DNA of 64,000 nucleotides. Origin: an uncultured Sphingobacteriales bacterium (GTDB lineage Bacteria; Bacteroidota; Bacteroidia; Chitinophagales; Chitinophagaceae). The DNA lies in contig CALMQS010000047.1 in NCBI GenBank assembly GCA_937871285.1, forward strand, positions 91,963 through 155,962. The letters are read 5' to 3'. The position numbers and the translations under genes were made by a program. A model generated the notes under the pieces. It made no database searches, was not told where the DNA came from, and worked only from the letters and a program-made list of their open reading frames with translations. Of this stretch, positions 17,136 through 27,500 are shown piece by piece (the stretch's first letter is position 1; every line of letters starts with the position of its first letter).

Positions 17136-17860
17136 AATTGTACGGACTGATTGGCTATCCGCTCGGGCATTCTTTTTCAAAAAAATACTTTACGCAAAAA
17201 TTTGAAAAAGAGCTGCTCAACTGCCGGTTTGAAAATTTCGCTATAGAAAATATAGAACTCCTTCCTGCCGTATTGCAAAATAATCCTTCCCTGCTGGGGT
17301 TATGCGTAACTATTCCGTATAAAGAAAAGGTCATTCCCTTTCTTCATGAATTATCTCCCGGCGTTCAGCAAATTGGAGCATGCAATTCTATCCGGATAAG
17401 CAATGGCAGGCTTACGGGGTTCAATACGGATACTATAGGATTTAAGCAGTCGCTGATGCGGCAACTGCAACCGTATCATACCCGGGCGCTGGTACTTGGT
17501 ACCGGAGGCGCTTCCAGGGCGGTAGAATACGTGTTGCAGCAACTGGGCATTGACTATACATTGGTAAGCCGCAGCCCGAAGCAGGGTGCCATTAGTTACA
17601 GCATGCTCAACGCAGCGATCATTAAAAGCAATTTATTGATCATTAATGCGTCGCCGGTAGGCACATTCCCTGATGTAAACAAATGTCCGGATATTCCTTA
17701 TGAAGCTATAGGAGACCGGCACTTTCTTTTCGATTTGATTTATAATCCTGAAAAAACATTATTCCTGGAAAAAGGAGCTGAGCGTGGTGCGGCTGTTCAG
17801 AACGGGTATGATATGCTGATTGCACAGGCTGAAGCCAGTTGGGAATTATGGAATGAATAG
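17132..17860 (+). CDS. aroE: Shikimate dehydrogenase AroE
   Basis: 242 residues. It reduces 3-dehydroshikimate to shikimate with NADPH. N-terminal substrate domain YGLIGYPLGHSFSKKYF, the catalytic-lysine region VTIPYKEKVIPFL, FNTDTIGFKQSL, and the NADP-binding VLGTGGASRAVEYVLQQLG are present. It is slightly shorter than enterobacterial AroE (272) but normal for Bacteroidota. Its start overlaps the comA-like gene by four bases. Confidence 0.93.
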   Translation: MKLYGLIGYPLGHSFSKKYFTQKFEKELLNCRFENFAIENIELLPAVLQNNPSLLGLCVTIPYKEKVIPFLHELSPGVQQIGACNSIRISNGRLTGFNTDTIGFKQSLMRQLQPYHTRALVLGTGGASRAVEYVLQQLGIDYTLVSRSPKQGAISYSMLNAAIIKSNLLIINASPVGTFPDVNKCPDIPYEAIGDRHFLFDLIYNPEKTLFLEKGAERGAAVQNGYDMLIAQAEASWELWNE

Positions 17861-17955
17861 CTGTAATAGCCTGTCTAAAAAGTAATAACGTGCGTTTTGG
17901 ATGTTATTGAACCACATAGAAACATAGGCACATACATTATTTTGCCCCAAAGTCG

Positions 17956-18429
17956 CTAACCTGCCTGCCCTTTTGAGATAGGCTCTTCTGCCAGTTTTTT
18001 GATCGCAGTGAGGATAGGATCCCAGCCGCCGCCATCTATCGTTTCCCGGTATCTCTTTTCGCCGTCGCCCACCGTTGCATAATCGCCCTGCGTTACGGTT
18101 AAAAGGGTTTGCCCGTTTTGAGGCGTTAGGGTATAAGTTACCGTAAGGTAATTTTCCGGTATATCGGCAATCCCGGAATTGGGGTCAATGGTACTGTACG
18201 ATAGAAAACTACCGGGTTCAAGACTAAGGATCTTACCTTTTACAAAAACCATTTCTTTTCCTTCATAATTACCTTTCCACAACAAATCGCTCCCCGTCTT
18301 CCAGTCGGAAACCGTTTCACAGCCGAACATATACTTTTTTGTTTGCTCCGGGTTAACTAAAGCATCCCAAACTTTTTCAGGAGCAGCATTGATGGTAATG
18401 CTGTTTTTTACGATTAAGGGGTTACGCAT
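17956..18429 (-). CDS. SRPBCC (AHSA1-type) domain protein
   Basis: 157 residues, a single START/Bet v1-like domain of the activator-of-Hsp90-ATPase-1 type. It has the family opening NSITINAAPEKVWDALVNPE and the YTLTPQNGQTLLTVTQGDY strand region. These small cytoplasmic proteins bind hydrophobic ligands, and function is rarely known. It lies alone on the minus strand between aroE and a plus-strand fusion gene. Confidence 0.85.
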   Translation of the reverse strand: MRNPLIVKNSITINAAPEKVWDALVNPEQTKKYMFGCETVSDWKTGSDLLWKGNYEGKEMVFVKGKILSLEPGSFLSYSTIDPNSGIADIPENYLTVTYTLTPQNGQTLLTVTQGDYATVGDGEKRYRETIDGGGWDPILTAIKKLAEEPISKGQAG

Positions 18430-18628
18430 TGTTTTATTTATAATTGGGTTAACGTATAGGAGTACTTATTTTACCAAAGATAAAAATAACGATAATATAT
18501 GCCCTTCCATGCATCATTTTACAGGTATCATCCCGTGCGGGTACCGAACAATTTTGCGGGTGAGTAATGTAAATTGAAGAAATGAACTTACATTTATCCC
18601 TCTTAAAAAATGTTTCAACGATTCCACA

Positions 18629-21600
18629 ATGAAGAAAAATTTTCCGCTTCTCTTATGTTGCGTTGTGCTCTTTCTTTTTTCTGCCTGTAACAAACGTAGT
18701 GGTAAACCAAAGATACTGGTGTTTACCAAAACAGCCGGATTTCATCATGAATCTATACCGGCAGGTGTTGCCGCTATCCAAAAGCTTGGTGCAGGGAACG
18801 ATTTTGATGTAGATACCACATCTGATGCCAATATGTTTTCAGATGATATACTGCGTGAATATTCAGCTATTGTTTTTTTGAATACCACAGGCCCCCTGTT
18901 TAATACTGCTCAGCGTATTGCGCTCGAAAGATACATGCAGGCGGGTGGTGGTTATGTAGGTATACACGCTGCTACCGATGCAGAGTACGACTGGGGCTGG
19001 TATACCCGCCTGGCAGGGGCTAATTTTGAAAGCCATCCCCGCCAGCAGGAAGCTAAACTGATAGTAAAAGACAAGAACCACGCATCAACCAAACACCTGC
19101 CGGATGTATGGACAAGAAAAGATGAGTGGTATAATTTTAAAAAGCTGAATAAGGATGTTCATGTGCTGATTAGTATTGATGAAAAAAGTTATGAGGGCGG
19201 TAAAAATGGCGACAATCACCCCATGGCCTGGTATCATGAATATGACGGAGGAAGGGCTTTTTATACAGAGCTGGGTCATACGGATGAATCATACAGCGAA
19301 CCCCTGTATTTACAGCACATACTGGGAGGCATTCAATATGCCATAGGCGGTAATGAAAAATTAGATTACAGTGGAGTGGTATCGCAGTACCCTCCGGATG
19401 AAGACCGCTTTACTAAAACTCCCCTGGTGCAGGGAGGATTCTTTGAACCTACGGAAATGACCATTCTTCCCAATTCCGATATCCTTGTTACACAGCGCAG
19501 GGGAGAGATCATGCTGTATAAAAATGAAACCAGGCAACTGAAGCAGGTTGGTTTTTTAAACGCCTACTTCAAAACAAGCACAGCCGGCGCAAATGCAGAA
19601 GAAGGTGTTTTGGGTATCAGCAAAGATCCCAACTTTAGTAAGAATCACTGGGTATATATTTTTTACAGCCCTGCAGATACTTCTGTAAACCGGTTGTCGC
19701 GTTTTAAATTTGAGAACGACACCATTGATAATAAAACAGAGCAGGTGATCCTGCAGTTTTATTCGCAGAGAGAAATATGCTGCCATACCGGCGGCTCTAT
19801 CGCGTTTGGCCCCGATGGCTTATTGTATGTATCCACAGGCGACAATTCCACACCTTTTAATGAACCCAATCAAAAGTATACCAACCAGGGATATGGGCCA
19901 TTAGATGATCGTCCGGGGCACCTGCAGTATGATGCCAGGAGAAGCTCAGGCAATACCAACGACCTGAGGGGAAAGATACTGCGGATAAAAGTGAATGAAG
20001 ATGGCACATACGAAGTGCCCGACGGGAATTTGTTTGCCAAAGGAACCGAAAAAACGCGGCCTGAAATATATGTAATGGGTAACCGTAATCCTTACCGTAT
20101 TTCTGTTGATCAGAAGAACAGCTTCCTGTATTGGGGTGAGGTTGGTCCCGATGCCAGTACCGACAGCTTTGGCGTAAGAGGCCCCCGTGGCTATGATGAG
20201 CTGAACCAGGCACGCAAGGCTGGTTTTTTTGGATGGCCTTTGTTTGTAGGAAAAAACTATGCGTATAACCGTTACGATTATGCGACAGGAACTTCAGGGG
20301 AAGTGTTTGACCCCGAAAAGCCTTTGAATGAATCGCTCAACAATACGGGCTTAAAAGAGCTGCCTGCCGTGGCGCCACCTTTTATATGGTATCCTTATGC
20401 CGCATCAGCCGAGTTCCCCCAGGTAGGAACCGGCGGCCGCAATGCCATGGCAGGCCCGGTATACTATACCGATATGTGGCCTGCAAAAACCAGGCTGCCT
20501 GATTATTATAATGGTAAATTATTTATTTACGACTGGATAAGAGGATGGATAAAAGCGGTAACCATGCTGCCCAATGGTGATTTCGACAAGATGGAACCCT
20601 TCATGGAGCATACCAAATGGCACAATGCCATTGATATGGAAGTGGGTCCCGACGGGAAGCTGTATGTACTGGAATATGGAACCGGCTGGTTCGCAAGAAA
20701 TGAAGATGCCGGGCTGAGCCGTATAGATTATAATGGGGGAAACCGGCCGCCTAAAATTGCGGCGATTAAGGTAGATAAAACTTCCGGCGCGCTTCCGCTA
20801 ACGGTTAAAGCAACCGTTGAAGCAGCAGATCCCGAAAATGATGCCATGACCTACACCTGGACTACCGGTAACGGGCAAACGAAAGAAACCTCGTCTCCCG
20901 AAGCGGAGCTTACGTTAGACAAGCCCGGCGATTATGTGCTGTCGGTAGAAGTGAAAGATAAAAAAGGCGCCGTTTCAAAAAGCAATACGATAAATGTATA
21001 TGCGGGCAACACGGCGCCGGAAGTAACGATACAAATTACGGGTAACCAGTCTTTTTACTTCCCGGGCAAACCTGTATATTATGCCGTTTCGGTTAATGAT
21101 AAGGAGGAAGGAAGCGGTATTACTGCAGATCATCTGTATGTTACAGCCGACTACTTAGAAGGCGCTGATAAAGCAGCCATACCCCAGGGACACCAAACCG
21201 CTGCGGCAACCGTAAGCGGGAGAAGCATTATGCTTTCGCTGGATTGTAAAACCTGTCATAAAACAGATGAAAAATCCATCGGACCATCCTTTACCGAAGT
21301 AGCAAAGCGGTATCATAAAAATGAAGGTGCGGTAAATTATCTCACGGGTAAAATTATTAAAGGTGGCAGCGGCGTATGGGGAGAAGTAGCCATGGCGGCA
21401 CATCCCGAACTGGCAGAAGACGATGCAAAACAAATTGTGCATTGGATACTTACGCTGGCAAACCCGGCCGCTATTAAAAAATCATTGTCCGAAAAGGGTT
21501 CCATTCCTGTTAAAGCGGTAAAAGAAAATGAGGCCCTGTACATTTCCGCCACGTACACAGATAAAGGCGGCGCTTCCATAAAACCACTTTCAGGAGAAGC

Positions 21601-22036
21601 GGCTTTTGCATTACGCAGCAGTAAGCTAACGTTTGGGGGAGTAACCAATATGAAAGAGTATAGTGCTATGAATGCCGGTGGCATGAGGTTTATGGTTGTA
21701 CCCGGTGATAAAGAAGGCTGGTTCAGTGTTGACAGCATTGATTTACAGGGCGTAAACGGTGCTGAGCTGCTGGCCCGCTGGCAGGGTGATAACGATGCGC
21801 CAAAGGCGGGGTATGTGTTGGAGTTAAAGCTGGGCGCTCCGGACGGTCAGAAGATAGCAGAAGCAGTGCTTGACGGAACTGCTGTTAAGGATAAGCAGAA
21901 AATGGCAAAGTTGAAATTTAATTTTGACGTGATTACCGCAGAAGGAAAACAAAGCCTTTATATTATAAGCAAACCGAAAGATAAAGATGACGGCAGCACA
22001 ATAGGGCTGGGGGTGCTTGAGCTGATGGCGAAGTAA
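18629..22036 (+). CDS. ThuA - glucose/sorbosone dehydrogenase - PKD - cytochrome c fusion lipoprotein
   Basis: 1135 residues. Lipoprotein signal with lipobox FSAC (Cys20). Domains in order: ThuA-like (about 28-240; KILVFTKTAGFHHES, GGGYVGIHAATDAEYDW); six-bladed PQQ-type glucose/sorbosone dehydrogenase (about 265-700; EEGVLGISKDPNF, EICCHTGGSIAFGPDG, NDLRGKILRIK); PKD (about 715-800); cytochrome c with CKTCH at 873-877; and a C-terminal beta domain. It would oxidise a sugar in the periplasm or at the membrane and pass electrons to its own heme. ThuA is known from rhizobial trehalose use through 3-keto-trehalose. The paralogue at 31933 lacks the ThuA part. It ends in a terminator built from heptamers. 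Confidence 0.88.
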   Translation: MKKNFPLLLCCVVLFLFSACNKRSGKPKILVFTKTAGFHHESIPAGVAAIQKLGAGNDFDVDTTSDANMFSDDILREYSAIVFLNTTGPLFNTAQRIALERYMQAGGGYVGIHAATDAEYDWGWYTRLAGANFESHPRQQEAKLIVKDKNHASTKHLPDVWTRKDEWYNFKKLNKDVHVLISIDEKSYEGGKNGDNHPMAWYHEYDGGRAFYTELGHTDESYSEPLYLQHILGGIQYAIGGNEKLDYSGVVSQYPPDEDRFTKTPLVQGGFFEPTEMTILPNSDILVTQRRGEIMLYKNETRQLKQVGFLNAYFKTSTAGANAEEGVLGISKDPNFSKNHWVYIFYSPADTSVNRLSRFKFENDTIDNKTEQVILQFYSQREICCHTGGSIAFGPDGLLYVSTGDNSTPFNEPNQKYTNQGYGPLDDRPGHLQYDARRSSGNTNDLRGKILRIKVNEDGTYEVPDGNLFAKGTEKTRPEIYVMGNRNPYRISVDQKNSFLYWGEVGPDASTDSFGVRGPRGYDELNQARKAGFFGWPLFVGKNYAYNRYDYATGTSGEVFDPEKPLNESLNNTGLKELPAVAPPFIWYPYAASAEFPQVGTGGRNAMAGPVYYTDMWPAKTRLPDYYNGKLFIYDWIRGWIKAVTMLPNGDFDKMEPFMEHTKWHNAIDMEVGPDGKLYVLEYGTGWFARNEDAGLSRIDYNGGNRPPKIAAIKVDKTSGALPLTVKATVEAADPENDAMTYTWTTGNGQTKETSSPEAELTLDKPGDYVLSVEVKDKKGAVSKSNTINVYAGNTAPEVTIQITGNQSFYFPGKPVYYAVSVNDKEEGSGITADHLYVTADYLEGADKAAIPQGHQTAAATVSGRSIMLSLDCKTCHKTDEKSIGPSFTEVAKRYHKNEGAVNYLTGKIIKGGSGVWGEVAMAAHPELAEDDAKQIVHWILTLANPAAIKKSLSEKGSIPVKAVKENEALYISATYTDKGGASIKPLSGEAAFALRSSKLTFGGVTNMKEYSAMNAGGMRFMVVPGDKEGWFSVDSIDLQGVNGAELLARWQGDNDAPKAGYVLELKLGAPDGQKIAEAVLDGTAVKDKQKMAKLKFNFDVITAEGKQSLYIISKPKDKDDGSTIGLGVLELMAK

Positions 22037-22074
22037 GTGTTAAGTAGTGGTAAGTAGTAAGTGATAAGTGAAAA
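22033..22074. repeat. Heptamer tandem repeat (GTGGTAA/GTGATAA type)
   Basis: Six units: gtaagtg, ttaagta, gtggtaa, gtagtaa, gtgataa, gtgaaaa. The first unit contains the TAA stop codon of the preceding gene, and the last two supply the left arm of the terminator. Confidence 0.7.
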
Positions 22075-22110
22075 GCAGGATACCACGTCCTGCTTTTCAC
22101 TTATCTTTTT
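22063..22110 (+). terminator. Strong terminator after the ThuA fusion gene
   Basis: Perfect 18-bp stem (22063-22080 with 22088-22105), 7-nt loop, then a T run (TTTTT). The remainder of the 412-nt gap to 22449 shows no gene I can support. Confidence 0.88.
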
Positions 22111-22448
22111 ACATATATGATCAGGGCTTGCTCAAAAAACGGAAAAATCAATACAGGAAGAAATGTCTGATTGTTCTATAGTGGTATTTTATCCAATTGT
22201 TCATGCACGAAGGTTAATCTAACAGGCCCTAATAATCCCGATATGCGTAGTAATTGTTCAGCACCAGGTCCGTCAAATTTTGTAACATTTGTTTTGGTGA
22301 ACCTTTAGCATATTGTTCTCCGATTTTATCGCATCAATAAGTGGTTTATCTGTGTCTTTAAATTCATTTCCGGGAAAAAACTAGCATTTATCTGATACGC
22401 TGATTTGCGCTCCACCGGAGAATTTGAAAACCCGATCAACAGCCCGGT

Positions 22449-23105
22449 ATGGCTGAGTTAAAGTTTTTATTTAGATTTACACCATTAAACATTTTTGAGC
22501 AAATTGTTTTGACCCCAAACGACTGCCATACCGAAGCCCGGTTACTCCAAGAGTTGAAAAGCGGAAGCGAAGCCGCATTTACCGGGTTATACAACCGTTA
22601 CCACCAGGGTATATACGCTTACCTGCTCGATTTTGTAAAAGTGCCTCAACTGGCGGAAGACCTTGTTCACGAAGTATTTATGAAAATATGGGAAGCCCGG
22701 GAGCGAATGGAGATCACTGTTTCTTTTTCTGCCTATTTATACAGGATATCGCACAATAAAGCGATTGATGCATTAAAAAAAATAGCGAAAGATGCAACAC
22801 TCAGAAAGGAAGTACTGGAATGGATGGATCCTCATTTCATTGAATTTGAATCGGAAGATAAAAGGCTCAACCATTATGAAGAGCTGTACCGGAATGCAGT
22901 GGCTGCGCTAACCCCACAGCGGCAGAAGATTTTTATCCTGTGCAAGGAAAAAGGTAAAACCTATGAGGAGGCTGCAATGGAATTAGGTATTTCGCGAAAT
23001 ACGGTAAAAGATCATATGGTGCAATCGCTGCGTTTTCTCCGTAACTATTTTGCCGAAAAGGGTCAACCGGCCCTTATTGTTATTATACTTGGTAAGTTTT
23101 TTTGA
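22449..23105 (+). CDS. ECF sigma-70 factor (SusC-linked)
   Basis: 218 residues. Region 2: EAAFTGLYNRYHQGIYAYLL, AEDLVHEVFMKIWEAR and YLYRISHNKAIDALKK. Region 4 HTH: LTPQRQKIFILCKEKGKTYE followed by AAMELGISRNTVKDHM. It is followed by fecR, susC and susD genes, the usual arrangement in which an outer-membrane signal frees the sigma factor to transcribe the locus. The first ~20 codons before LTPNDCHTEARL look unlike the family, so the true start may be later than 22449. Confidence 0.9.
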   Translation: MAELKFLFRFTPLNIFEQIVLTPNDCHTEARLLQELKSGSEAAFTGLYNRYHQGIYAYLLDFVKVPQLAEDLVHEVFMKIWEARERMEITVSFSAYLYRISHNKAIDALKKIAKDATLRKEVLEWMDPHFIEFESEDKRLNHYEELYRNAVAALTPQRQKIFILCKEKGKTYEEAAMELGISRNTVKDHMVQSLRFLRNYFAEKGQPALIVIILGKFF

Positions 23106-23191
23106 AAAAACTCCATTTTCACCCACCCTTTTTTCACCGTTTGCAGTCTCATAGTACAGGGATAGCTTTCTGAAGGTATTTTAATAAGCAT

Positions 23192-24418
23192 ATGAACAAC
23201 AAACCGGATTATTACAAAGCGCTGTTGGAAGGATACATTAATGATGACATTAGCAGAGCAGCAGCAGAAGAACTTTTTAAATACATAGCAGATCATGCTG
23301 AAGAAGCGGCTGTATTTATTGGCCCGGATGACCGGTTGCGTTTTGAAGAAAAGATAAACGGGGATTTCCGGCTTGAAAATACCGTGAGTAAGCGAATGCA
23401 TGAACGGCTTTTACGGGATATCAAAGTGCAGGATGAGCGGGTGAACGATGATGCTAAGCATTCCACACCGGTAAGGCGCCTGTTAAAGGCAAAATGGCAT
23501 TGGGCTGCCGCGGCTGTAGTGCTCTTAGTCGCAGGAATATACTATATGCATGTAAATGAGCTGAAGCCACACTCGCCTGCTGTTCGTCCGGTGGTCAGGT
23601 CGGCAGATATTGAACCGCCGCAGTTGAGCCAGGCCATGATCACGCTTGCCAACGGGCAAAAAATAGCCCTGCAAAATGCAGATGAGGGCACGTTGGCCGA
23701 GCAGGGGAATGTGCAGGTAATTAAGCTCGCGAACGGGGAAATTGCCTACCAGCCTTCACCCGGTACAAAAGCCGGCAGTGTGGCATACAACACATTATCC
23801 AACCCCAGGGGGAGCAGGGTGATCCGGATGACCCTGTCGGACGGCTCCGGGATATGGCTTAACGCCGGCTCTTCTGTTACTTACCCGGTAATGTTTACTG
23901 GAAGCGAACGGAAAGTATCGGTTACGGGGGAAGTCTATTTTGAAGTAGCGCATCATGGCACTATGCCTTTTATTGTGAACAAAGGCGAAACGAATATAAC
24001 GGTGCTGGGTACCCGCTTTAATGTGAATACGTATGATGATGAAAAAGATATAAAAGTAACCTTGCTTGAAGGCAGTGTGAAAGTGGATATACCCGGTGCA
24101 GAACGTTTGCTGAAGCCCGGCCAGCAGGCCAGGATAGACCACAACCTGCAGGTGATTGACAATGCCAATCTTGAAGAAGTGATGGCATGGAAGAACGGGC
24201 TTTTCATATTCGACAACGCAGATATCCGTACGATCATGCGGATAGTAGCCAGGTGGTACGACCTTGAAGTGATTTACGAAGGAAAGATGTCGGTCGACCG
24301 TTTCCAGGGTAAAATATCTATGGACACCCGGCTGTCTGAATTACTGGAAGTGCTGGAGTTGAATAAGGTGAAGTATTCAATTGAAAACAAAACAATAAAA
24401 ATAAAATCGGTGAATTAA
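23192..24418 (+). CDS. FecR-type anti-sigma factor
   Basis: 408 residues. Cytoplasmic N-terminal domain (about 1-95), one membrane segment (KWHWAAAAVVLLVAGIYYM, about 101-119), periplasmic FecR domain (ITLANGQKIALQNADEG, LSDGSGIWLNAGSSVTYPV, FEVAHHGTMPFIVN, VTLLEGSVKVDIPG) and a C-terminal DUF4974 domain (about 330-408). It should hold the upstream ECF factor and receive a signal from the STN domain of the SusC encoded next. Organisation is standard for Bacteroidota. Confidence 0.93.
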   Translation: MNNKPDYYKALLEGYINDDISRAAAEELFKYIADHAEEAAVFIGPDDRLRFEEKINGDFRLENTVSKRMHERLLRDIKVQDERVNDDAKHSTPVRRLLKAKWHWAAAAVVLLVAGIYYMHVNELKPHSPAVRPVVRSADIEPPQLSQAMITLANGQKIALQNADEGTLAEQGNVQVIKLANGEIAYQPSPGTKAGSVAYNTLSNPRGSRVIRMTLSDGSGIWLNAGSSVTYPVMFTGSERKVSVTGEVYFEVAHHGTMPFIVNKGETNITVLGTRFNVNTYDDEKDIKVTLLEGSVKVDIPGAERLLKPGQQARIDHNLQVIDNANLEEVMAWKNGLFIFDNADIRTIMRIVARWYDLEVIYEGKMSVDRFQGKISMDTRLSELLEVLELNKVKYSIENKTIKIKSVN

Positions 24419-24585
24419 TCCTGGAGTAAAATTTTCTGGTATGGAAACCGGTAAAAAAACCGGAAAGTGATCGCAACACTTCCCGGCGGCATGGCCGGTC
24501 ATCCAATCCTTTCCATCCGCTAAGACTGCACTATCCGCGAAACGGTATAGCGCTGGTATTGTTTAACCAAACCAAAACCAAATGT

Positions 24586-27500
24586 ATGAAATTTAAGGTT
24601 CTTTTCAGCAATCCGCTCCCCGAGCGGAAAAAATTAATCCAACTGCTACTGATTATGAAACTGTCGGTTATCCTGATCTTTATTGGCTGTTTGCAGGTTT
24701 CCGCCCGAACGTATTCCCAGCATGTAACGCTGTCGTCGGAAAACGTTCCGTTAAAGGTTGTTTTCAGGGAAATAGAAAAACAAACAGGGTTTCATTTCTT
24801 TTACCGGGTTTCACTGGCTGCCCGGTTCGGGAACATAGACGTGCACCTCCAGAATGTGCCGCTTAAAGATGCTATGGACCTGGTTTTAAAAGATCAGCCT
24901 TTGCAGTATAAAATCATCAATAAAACGATCGTCATCACGCAAAAGGCCAATGGCCGCGGGGTGCATGAACCGGTAGCTTCCGGTGAAGACGCACCAACTG
25001 TAAACGTGAGCGGAACCGTTACCGACCCGCAGGGCACCCCGCTTGGGGGAGCCAGTATAAAAATAAAGAACACGAACAGGGGCGTTTCCACGGATGACAG
25101 GGGAAGCTACTCCCTTAATAGTGTTCCAAATGATGCAGTACTGGTTGTTTCGTATATAGGCTTCGGAGACCAGGAAGTGAGGGTACAGGGACGGAGTGTG
25201 ATCAATATCGTTATGCAGCCCGAACAGTCGGGGCTCAATGAAGTAGTGGTAGTGGGATATGGCACACAGAAAAAACTGAATTTAACAGGAGCGGTAGACC
25301 AGGTGAGCGGCGACCGGCTTGAAAGCCGTCCGATAACGAATGTATCCGAAGGATTACAGGGGCTTATGGCCAACCTGAATGTAACGACCACCACCGGCGG
25401 TGGCAAACCCGGAACTACCAAAAGCATCAATATCCGCGGGTATACCGGTTTGGGAACAACGGGCGAGCCTTTAATACTGGTAGACGGTGTTCCGGCAGAT
25501 ATCAATACAGTAAACCCGAATGATATTGAATCCATTTCGGTTTTAAAGGATGCGGCATCATCGGCCATTTATGGTTCCCGGGCACCTTACGGCGTAATAC
25601 TCATTACTACCAAGCAGGGAAAAAAGGGGCAGGCATTCAAGGTAAGTTACACCAACAATATCTCTTTTTCGCAAACGATCAACCGCCCCACACCCGCCAG
25701 TTCCCTTGATTTTGCTACTGTTATAAACGAAGCTGCCATCAATGCAGGAAGAGGGAATCTTTTTTCTGACTATACCATTCAAAAAATAAAAGAACATTTG
25801 GCCGATCCTTCCGCACCCGCCACAGAACAGGATCCCGGCGCCGGGCGGGGCCACCTTTGGTTGGGTTATTTCGGCTCCTACGCCAACACAGACTGGTTCA
25901 AAGAATTCACAACGCCATGGGCGACCAACCAGCAACACAATATTGGTGTTAACGGGGGAACCGAAAAGCTCCAGTATTATGTAAGCGTCGGCTACAATGG
26001 CAAAGGATCTGTGAACAGGCACTTTGATGACAGCTATGACCGCTACAATTTCAGGACCAACATTACTTCGAAGGTGAACGACTGGCTGCAGTTCGGGATC
26101 CGCACTTCCCTTGCCATAGACAGCCAGCGCGCCGCAACCAATTCACGCGGCAACTGGGCGGGGTTATATTCAAAGATGGTAACTTCTCCTGTAACGGTTC
26201 CCACCGGCGGCTACTGGAGAGACGGTGTAACGTATATCAAGGATGGCGGTGCCACACTGGGGTCCAATAAAGACGGATGGCTCATGGGCGACGTAACGGT
26301 TACGCCTCTGCCCGGACTTGAAATAAAAGGCAGCTTTAATTACAACTATAACCTTTTTACCCGCGTTTCCGCTGCAACAGACTTCCAGTACCAGACTACC
26401 GATGGGAGCTATATATGGATCGGGCTTATCCCCACGCTGAACAAATACTCGCAAACCAGCAACTATTACAACTATAATGCGTACGCGAGCTACGACAGGA
26501 AGCTTGGTGGTCACTATTTTAAATTAATGGCGGGTGTACAGAGAGAATTCAAGCATTTTGAATCTTTAACTGCAGGAAATGATTATTTGTATACGTCTTC
26601 CCTTCCTGCATTAAGCCTCACATACGGCACCAACTATACGGTTAATGATGCATTGTATAACTGGGCCACTTCGGGAACTTTTGTACGCTTTAACTACAAT
26701 TACGATGAAAAATACCTGCTGGAATTTAACGGGCGCTACGACGGAACATCCCTCTTCCCGGAAAACCGCAGGTACCAGTTCTTTCCTTCCGTTTCTGCCG
26801 GCTATAATATATCAAAAGAAGCATTCTGGGATCCCTTGAAAAAAGTGGTAAGCAGCTTAAAGTTAAGAGGGTCTTACGGGCAGTTGGGCGATATTTCCTC
26901 CCTCATAAATGCGGGCAGCTACTATCTCTCCCAATCTACCTTATCGAATGTAGCCCCAACCTCAACGAACTGGTTATTCAATACGGTAAGACAACCCTAT
27001 GTAACCGCGGGTTCGCTGGTAAGCGCTGATGTTACCTGGGCAAAACCCAGCATGCTCGACTTTGGTATAGATGCCGGTGCATTAGACGACCGCCTTCAGA
27101 TCACTTTTGACTGGTACCGGCGCAGAACAAAGGATCTTTACGGTCCAACAGAACAGTATCCCGGCATACTGGGGATCAATCCTCCCCAGCGGAACAATGC
27201 GTCTATAGAAACGAAAGGCTTTGACCTTACGGCTTCCTGGAGCGACAATATAGGAAAGCTGAGATACAATGCCCGGCTCATCTTCAGCAATTATAAGGGG
27301 AAAGTATTGAACTATCCCAACCCCACAGGCTCTATTACGAATTGGTATAACGGTATGCAAATGGGTGAAATATGGGGCTATAACACAGTAGGGCTCTTCC
27401 AAACTGAGGATGACGTTAACAAGGCGCCTTCTCAGTCGCTGATCTCTGCCAACTGGTACCCGGGCGATGTGCAATACGCCGATCTGAACGGCGACGGGAA

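Noticed and set aside
24559..24585. TTG start for the first SusC
   Set aside because: ATG 24586 is closer to the normal SusC N-terminus; the nine extra residues show no signal-peptide character.
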